From an uncultured Pseudomonadota bacterium (lineage in GTDB: Bacteria; Desulfobacterota_B; Binatia; UBA9968), in the NCBI GenBank assembly GCA_946478635.1, contig CAMLCX010000165.1:1-9461 (forward strand): a DNA stretch of 9,461 nucleotides, given 5' to 3'. The notes under the pieces were generated by a model that was given only the letters and a program-made list of their open reading frames with translations, was not told where the DNA came from and made no database searches. The position numbers and the translations under genes are program-made. Below, piece by piece: positions 4,608 through 9,461 of this stretch (position 1 is the first letter of the stretch; each line of letters begins with the position of its first letter).

Positions 4608-7154
4608 TCACCGCTGCCAAAGGATATGAGCGGTTTCCAGGGGAACCGCAACGCCAACGCAACACGGTATCACTCGCGCTGTGTAGTCCGTCACCGGCCG
4701 CGTTGCATCCACTCGCGCGCTATAAGTGTAGCCACCGGCCGCGCCCACCAGATGGCGGGCGCGCTTCATCCCCTGCCGAACCGGGCCCTCGCCGTTGACT
4801 CCGTCGGCATAAAGCTCAACCCGCACCCAATCCGGATCGACGTCACCTAGATAGAGTTGAACGTCGAAGACGTGCTGCTCCCCGACAGTCTCAACCTTCG
4901 CTTCGCCGAAATGCAGCATCGCCCATTTCTGTTCCAGAGAGTGCTGCCAATCGACCACCTGCCTGCCGACCGCGCTTTTATCCACTGCGCGCGCTCGATA
5001 GCCGGCGGCAGCTGGGAGGTAACGTTGTTCCGTGTATTCGCGGACCGTACGGTTGGCGGAAAAGCGTGACGTTAGCCGTGCCATGCTCTCACGCATACGC
5101 GCCACCCAGGCAGGAGGAATACCGTTCTCGTCGCGGTTATAAAACTCGGGAATCACCTCCCGTTCAAGCAGGTCGTAAAGCGCCTGCGCTTCAACAGCAT
5201 CCCAGGATGGATCGTCGCCATGCTCCTGGCCGTCACCCAACGCCCACCCCACTTCCGGCGTGTAGGCTTCGGCCCACCAACCGTCCAATTCTGAAACATT
5301 GATGCCGCCATTGACGAGCACCTTCATCCCGCTTGTCCCACACGCCTCCCAGGGCCGTCGCGGCGTATTGATCCAGACATCCACTCCCTGCACTAGGTGC
5401 TCCGTCAAAAGCATGTCGTAGTCACTCAGAAAGATCGCATGGCGGCGCGTCTCGGGCTGACGTATGAATCGCGTCCATTGCTGAATCATGGCTTGACCCG
5501 CCGGGTCCTCAGGATGGGCTTTACCCGCAATGATGAGTTGTACCGGGCGGCGAGCGTCAGTCAGTAAACGGGTGAGGCGTTGTGGGTCGTGCAGCAACAA
5601 ATTGGGTCGCTTGTAGGTTGCGAAGCGACGAGCAAATCCGAGCGTCAATACATTAGGATCAAACAGATGCTTTGCAGTTTCAACAATCTTGTCAGACGCA
5701 CCCGATGCGGCCAATATTTGGGACAATCGTTCACGGGCGTATACAACAAGAGACTGGCTAGCATTGGTGCGCATTTGCCAGAGCTCGGCGTCAGAAACGC
5801 GACGAATGTCCCGCTCCAGGGTTTCTGTTGTCCCCAGCCAGCGGTCCTTTCCACAGGCCTTTGTCCAAAGCTCATCGGCCGCCGCCGAATCCCAACTTGG
5901 CATATGAACGCCGTTGGTCACATGTCCGACCGGGATTTCATCTTCCGGCCAACGCGGAAACAGGGGCTCAAACAGGCACCGGCTCACCTTTCCGTGTAAA
6001 CGGCTCACACCATTAACCGCCCCGCTTCCGCGGATTGCCAGATACGCGACGTTGAAATTCTCTTGCGAGTCGTTTGGGTTTTGGCGTCCCAAGGCGAGCA
6101 AGTCATGAAGTGTCAGGCCGAGTTCCTTCTGGGCATACCCACCAAGGAATTGCTCGATCAAGTCGGGGGCGAAACGGTCAAAACCGGCGGCCACCGCAGT
6201 GTGGCTGGTGAAGAGGTTACCCGCTCGCGTGACGGCCAATGCAACTTCGAAGGGCTGTCCTGTCTCTTTGATGAAACTCCGCGCGCGTTCCAACACGGCA
6301 AAAGCCGCATGCCCTTCATTTAAATGACAGACTTCCGGCTGGATGCCGAGCGCTTCGAGCAGCCGCCATCCGCCGATGCCGAGTGCCAGCTCTTGCTTGA
6401 GGCGCAGCTCGGGTCCTCCACCATATAGTTCGCTGGTAATCCCTCGATGAGCGGGAAAATTCGCGGCGTCATTGCTATCCAACAGGTAAAGCTTCGTTCT
6501 GCCAACCTGAACCTGCCAGGCCCGCAGCCAGACCGAATAACCGGGCAACCCGATCTCCACTCGCAACCACTCTCCGCTCGGTTGCCGCAAAGGTGTGATT
6601 GGCAGTTGCCCCGGATCGTTATAGGGGAAAAAGGCCTGTTGCGCCCCGTCCTTGTCGATCACCTGGCGAAAATAGCCTTGTTGGTAGAGCAGTCCCACAC
6701 CGATGACCGGCACACCCAAATCGCTGGCAGCTTTGAGCTGATCGCCGGCAACATTGCCAAGGCCGCCCGAGTAAATCGGCAGTGCTTCGCTCAACATGAA
6801 TTCCATGCTGAAATAGGCCACACAGCTTAGAGAGGCCCGCTGATAATTTTGTTGAAACCACGCGGGTGCCTCCGCCGCTTGACGTCTAGCTTTCACAAGG
6901 GCATCTGCTTTCTTGCGAAATTTGGGGTCAGCCCACATTCGCTGTATTTGGTCCCGCGAGACAGTCTGCAGGATGACCCATGGGTTTTGGGTGATCTTCC
7001 ATAGGTCGGGATCAAGCTGCCGCCACAGTTCGTCGGCGTAATGATTCCACGACCAGCGCAAATCCAGGGCAAGCTCTGCCAGCGCGTCGAAGCCCTCAAC
7101 TTCCGTCGCTAGAAAGCTGTATATTGGATTTAAAACGCGCGTTTGTTTGCTCAT
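4608..7154 (-). CDS. glgP: Alpha-glucan (glycogen) phosphorylase, GT35 family
   Basis: An 848-residue phosphorylase that splits glycogen or maltodextrin with phosphate to give glucose 1-phosphate, in the cytoplasm. It belongs to the bacterial/archaeal branch with an extra N-terminal domain (residues ~1-100: DLRWSWNHYADELWRQLDP), not the shorter animal/E. coli type. Landmarks: AYFSMEFMLSEALPIYSGGL (~113-132), HLNEGHAAF (~277-285), VTNGVH (~412-417), FARRFATYKRPNLL (~507-520), and the pyridoxal-phosphate site EACGTSGMKVLVNGGINV with Lys611. After the catalytic core, residues ~735-848 form a beta-rich tail (FDVQLYLGDVDPDWVRVELY), usual for this subfamily and possibly carbohydrate-binding. The ATG at 7154 has GAAGG six bases upstream (7165-7161). 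It lies 158 bases after the ATPase and 53 before the protease gene, all on the same strand. The gene appears intact. Confidence 0.95.
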   Translation of the reverse strand: MSKQTRVLNPIYSFLATEVEGFDALAELALDLRWSWNHYADELWRQLDPDLWKITQNPWVILQTVSRDQIQRMWADPKFRKKADALVKARRQAAEAPAWFQQNYQRASLSCVAYFSMEFMLSEALPIYSGGLGNVAGDQLKAASDLGVPVIGVGLLYQQGYFRQVIDKDGAQQAFFPYNDPGQLPITPLRQPSGEWLRVEIGLPGYSVWLRAWQVQVGRTKLYLLDSNDAANFPAHRGITSELYGGGPELRLKQELALGIGGWRLLEALGIQPEVCHLNEGHAAFAVLERARSFIKETGQPFEVALAVTRAGNLFTSHTAVAAGFDRFAPDLIEQFLGGYAQKELGLTLHDLLALGRQNPNDSQENFNVAYLAIRGSGAVNGVSRLHGKVSRCLFEPLFPRWPEDEIPVGHVTNGVHMPSWDSAAADELWTKACGKDRWLGTTETLERDIRRVSDAELWQMRTNASQSLVVYARERLSQILAASGASDKIVETAKHLFDPNVLTLGFARRFATYKRPNLLLHDPQRLTRLLTDARRPVQLIIAGKAHPEDPAGQAMIQQWTRFIRQPETRRHAIFLSDYDMLLTEHLVQGVDVWINTPRRPWEACGTSGMKVLVNGGINVSELDGWWAEAYTPEVGWALGDGQEHGDDPSWDAVEAQALYDLLEREVIPEFYNRDENGIPPAWVARMRESMARLTSRFSANRTVREYTEQRYLPAAAGYRARAVDKSAVGRQVVDWQHSLEQKWAMLHFGEAKVETVGEQHVFDVQLYLGDVDPDWVRVELYADGVNGEGPVRQGMKRARHLVGAAGGYTYSARVDATRPVTDYTARVIPCCVGVAVPLETAHILWQR

Positions 7155-7312
7155 CTTCTACCTTCGGATTTGTTTTAGACGGGACCCCGCCTAGCAGTGG
7201 TTAGCTCTCTACTTTCGATACCATGGTTTGCGCGAGAAACCGCGACGGTTCCCCTCAGCTCTTTATTAATTCAAAGTTGCCGCATGTTATTGTAAGCGCA
7301 TGCTGGTCAGGA
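7155..7312. other. Intergenic region between the ATPase stop and glgP start
   Basis: 158 bases without a gene. It must hold any independent glgP promoter, but I see no convincing -35/-10 pair. A small inverted repeat, AACCG-CGA-CGGTT (7238-7250), is present without a T run, so it is not a clear terminator. GAAGG at 7161-7165 is the likely glgP ribosome site. Confidence 0.5.
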
Positions 7313-9461
7313 TTACAGTAACGAAAGATCAGGCAATGTCCGGCGGACAAGCCATTTGCGCAGCTCTTCCAAGGTGAACAGAACAACGCCGAAAGGAATG
7401 ACGAAGAGCCAAGCCTGCACAGAAATAGGCGCCGTTCCGAACGTAACATTGCCCCAGGACGTGTAGTCGATCAGCGCAATTAGCGCGATCTCCAGGATCA
7501 CACCCCAACCAATGAGCGGGTTGCCGAGTAATCCAGTTGAAAACACCGATCGGGTGATGCTTCGGCAGAGAAAGACGTTCACGATCTGCATTACGATGAT
7601 GGCGCTCAAGCATGCGGTTGTGGCTTGGAGATAAAGAGGGTCGTTGAGCGGCAGGCTTGCTCCGTATTTCCAGCCTCCACCGTAGAGCACAAAGAAGAAA
7701 GCCGCCATAGAGGCGACGGCTTCGATTAGTCCCAAAAATAAGTAGGCCCGCAGCGCGAGCGGCCAATTCAATAGCCGCTCGCGCTGCGGCCGAGGAGGAC
7801 GCCGCATAACCTGCGGGTCCGGTTTTTCGACACCCAGGCCGAGGGCGGTAAGCGAGTCGGTCCCCATATCGACGGCCAAAAGTTGGACAGGCGTCAACGG
7901 CAGCGGGATCTTAAACAGCACGAACGCCAGATAGGGGATTAATTCCGGCACGTTGTGCGCCAGGATGTAAGTGAGAAACTTACGGATATTCTCGAACACG
8001 GCACGCCCCTCCTCGACGGCGTTCACGATGCTCGCGAAGTTGTCGTCTAACAACACCATGTCGGCCGCCTCTTTCGCTACATCCGTCCCGATCGTGCCCA
8101 TGGCGATGCCGATGTGCGCACTTTTGAGCGCGGGCGCATCGTTGACACCATCGCCTGTCACCGCCACGATATGTTGTTTTTGTTTAAGAGCCTCGACAAT
8201 GCGCATTTTCTGATCGGCGCTTACCCGGGCAAAGATGATTTCGGGCACGTCCAAAGCCAGCCGCAACTGAACGGTGGTGAGGTGACGCAACTGTTCGCCC
8301 GTGATCATGCGAGGATTGTCCGACTGGACTAGCCCGATTCCTCGGGCAATCGCCCTTGCCGTGCGGGGGTGGTCGCCGGTGACCATGATGACCCGGATGC
8401 CCGCCTCCCGGCATTTACGAAGGGCTTCTGGCACTTCGGGTCTGGGCGGGTCTTCTAGGCCGACGAGGCCACTTAGGACGAGATCCTCTTCGAGATGCTC
8501 GTGTTGCCATTGCGGTTTGAGCAATCGATAAGCCAAGGCAATGACCCGTAGACCTTGTTCGGCCATGGCTTCTTGAGCTTTAAGAACCCGTTCAACCGCC
8601 TCGCGGCTGAGCGGGACGATCTCACCGTTTGTTAAAACCCTGCTGCAAAGGGGAAGTACGGTTTCGGGCGCGCCCTTGCAAAGCGCAGTAGGACCCTCTG
8701 GAAGTTCATGTACCAACGTGAGCCGCATACGGTCCGCGTCGAAGGGGACCTCGTCCAACTTCGGATAACCCTTCACTGTGGGCAGGGCTTGCTGCGCCGC
8801 TTCAACGAGTGCGATCTCCATTGGGTCCCCTAAAAAAACTTTTTTGCCATGCTGCTCGCCTTTCTTGAGGTCGTGACACAGATAGGCCGTCAGAAAAAAC
8901 GGCCGGTAGCCTTCTACGAATGATTGTCTATGTACGAGGTCGGCTATTGATTCGAAGGTTTCTCCGAGGAGCAGCTGTTTCACCGTCATGCGGTTCTGGG
9001 TCAGCGTGCCGGTTTTATCGGTACAAATCACTGTCGTGGAACCGAGCGCTTCAACGGAGGGTAGATAGCGGATCAAAACATTACGTTTTGCCATGCGCTG
9101 CGTGGCAAGCACGAGCGCTAAGGTGAGCGTAGGGAGTAAGCCTTCCGGTACCATCGCGACGATGATGCCAATGGCAAAAATAAAGTCTTTCCAGAATGGG
9201 ATGCCGATGGCCCAGCCGATCGTAAAAAACAGAAGCCCGATTACGATCGCGAGAATTGCGATCAATCGGCTCATGTACGCGACCTCTCGCCGCAAGGGTG
9301 AGACGGGCTCTCTGCCCGTTTGAGTGAGATGGGCGATCTTGCCGATTTCCGTGTGCATGCCAGTGGCAAAGACAACCGCCTTGGCTTGGCCAGACACCAT
9401 CGAGGTGCCGGCGAGCAATATGTTCTTGCTATGGATCAATTCTTCTTCTTCGGAGGGACCC
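7313..9461 (-). CDS. P2-type cation-transporting ATPase, 5' end outside the window
   Basis: The last ~715 residues of an inner-membrane P-type ATPase; the frame runs open past base 9461, so the TTG at 9439-9437 is not the true start. The missing part holds the first two helices and most of the actuator domain. Visible: the end of the actuator (NILLAGTSMVSGQAKAVVFA), helices 3-4 with VPEGLLPTLTLAL, the phosphorylation site CTDKTGTLTQNRMTV (Asp about 141 residues after that TTG), the nucleotide-binding domain with CKGAPE, MVTGDHPRTA, VAVTGDGVNDAPALKSA, then six C-terminal helices. Cation-site residues include Glu in PEGLL (M4), NVPELIPY (M5) and DMGTDSLTAL (M6). PEGLL and IPLPL...DMGTD are closer to Na+/K+-ATPase-like P2C pumps than to SERCA-like P2A pumps, so ion choice is open. 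It is first in the minus-strand run with glgP and the protease gene. Confidence 0.93.
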   Translation of the reverse strand, partial: GPSEEEELIHSKNILLAGTSMVSGQAKAVVFATGMHTEIGKIAHLTQTGREPVSPLRREVAYMSRLIAILAIVIGLLFFTIGWAIGIPFWKDFIFAIGIIVAMVPEGLLPTLTLALVLATQRMAKRNVLIRYLPSVEALGSTTVICTDKTGTLTQNRMTVKQLLLGETFESIADLVHRQSFVEGYRPFFLTAYLCHDLKKGEQHGKKVFLGDPMEIALVEAAQQALPTVKGYPKLDEVPFDADRMRLTLVHELPEGPTALCKGAPETVLPLCSRVLTNGEIVPLSREAVERVLKAQEAMAEQGLRVIALAYRLLKPQWQHEHLEEDLVLSGLVGLEDPPRPEVPEALRKCREAGIRVIMVTGDHPRTARAIARGIGLVQSDNPRMITGEQLRHLTTVQLRLALDVPEIIFARVSADQKMRIVEALKQKQHIVAVTGDGVNDAPALKSAHIGIAMGTIGTDVAKEAADMVLLDDNFASIVNAVEEGRAVFENIRKFLTYILAHNVPELIPYLAFVLFKIPLPLTPVQLLAVDMGTDSLTALGLGVEKPDPQVMRRPPRPQRERLLNWPLALRAYLFLGLIEAVASMAAFFFVLYGGGWKYGASLPLNDPLYLQATTACLSAIIVMQIVNVFLCRSITRSVFSTGLLGNPLIGWGVILEIALIALIDYTSWGNVTFGTAPISVQAWLFVIPFGVVLFTLEELRKWLVRRTLPDLSLL

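Noticed and set aside
4555..4665. N-terminal extension of the protease up to an ATG at 4665.
   Set aside because: The extra residues are basic and unlike the family, and they overlap the 3' end of glgP; MTRHNIPLG at 4554 is the usual start.
1..9461. CRISPR array, rRNA or full tRNA genes.
   Set aside because: No regularly spaced direct repeats and no rRNA or complete tRNA pattern were seen on either strand.

Overview
The window is bacterial chromosomal DNA of moderately high GC with short intergenic gaps. It comes most likely from an uncultured or environmental Gram-negative-type lineage. No RNA gene or marker protein fixes the taxon, and the gene families (crotonases, acyl-CoA dehydrogenases, GlgP, P2-type ATPase) are widespread.

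Layout. (1) Bases 1 to about 218 are a very GC-rich stretch with an open reading frame on the minus strand. They are unlike everything that follows and end abruptly inside a 5'-truncated enoyl-CoA hydratase. (2) Bases ~205-3417, plus strand: an acyl-CoA catabolism operon with a truncated enoyl-CoA hydratase, a possible SDR remnant, a second crotonase, a GNAT acetyltransferase, a complete acyl-CoA dehydrogenase, and the first ~53 codons of a second acyl-CoA dehydrogenase that overlaps the first by 11 bases. (3) At ~3410 this operon is fused tail to tail with a minus-strand block; the second dehydrogenase and a site-2 protease gene both lose their 3' ends at the same point. (4) Bases 3410-9461, minus strand, in order of transcription: a P2-type cation ATPase (5' end off the window), a GlgP-type glucan phosphorylase, and a decayed site-2 protease (M50) gene. 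Such genes can occur together in low-oxygen or energy-stress gene sets, so the block may be a stress module; that is inference.

Main discovery. The protease gene is split by a 644-bp insert (3460-4103) that has the anatomy of a solitary integron gene cassette. Both ends fall at G|TT. A 56-bp attC-like site (R box, unpaired spacer, L box with one extrahelical T, terminal loop) lies just after the last gene. The 5' end of the insert is the reverse complement of the R'' box. Removing exactly G|TT to G|TT restores the protease reading frame across its conserved PLDG zinc-ligand region. The cargo is a toxin-antitoxin pair, RelE-type toxin first and Phd/YefM-type antitoxin second, with its own promoter. 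No integrase is visible. The promoter places the transcript start about 2 nt before the toxin ATG (near-leaderless, no Shine-Dalgarno), while the antitoxin has a perfect GGAGG. This could keep antitoxin in excess despite the reversed gene order.

The protease remnant also carries HELGR in place of HELGH and two compensating homopolymer indels, so it was probably already non-functional or is affected by consensus errors. The two abrupt junctions (near 205-221 and 3403-3418) could be real rearrangements or assembly/amplification chimeras and should be tested before the two halves are treated as neighbours.
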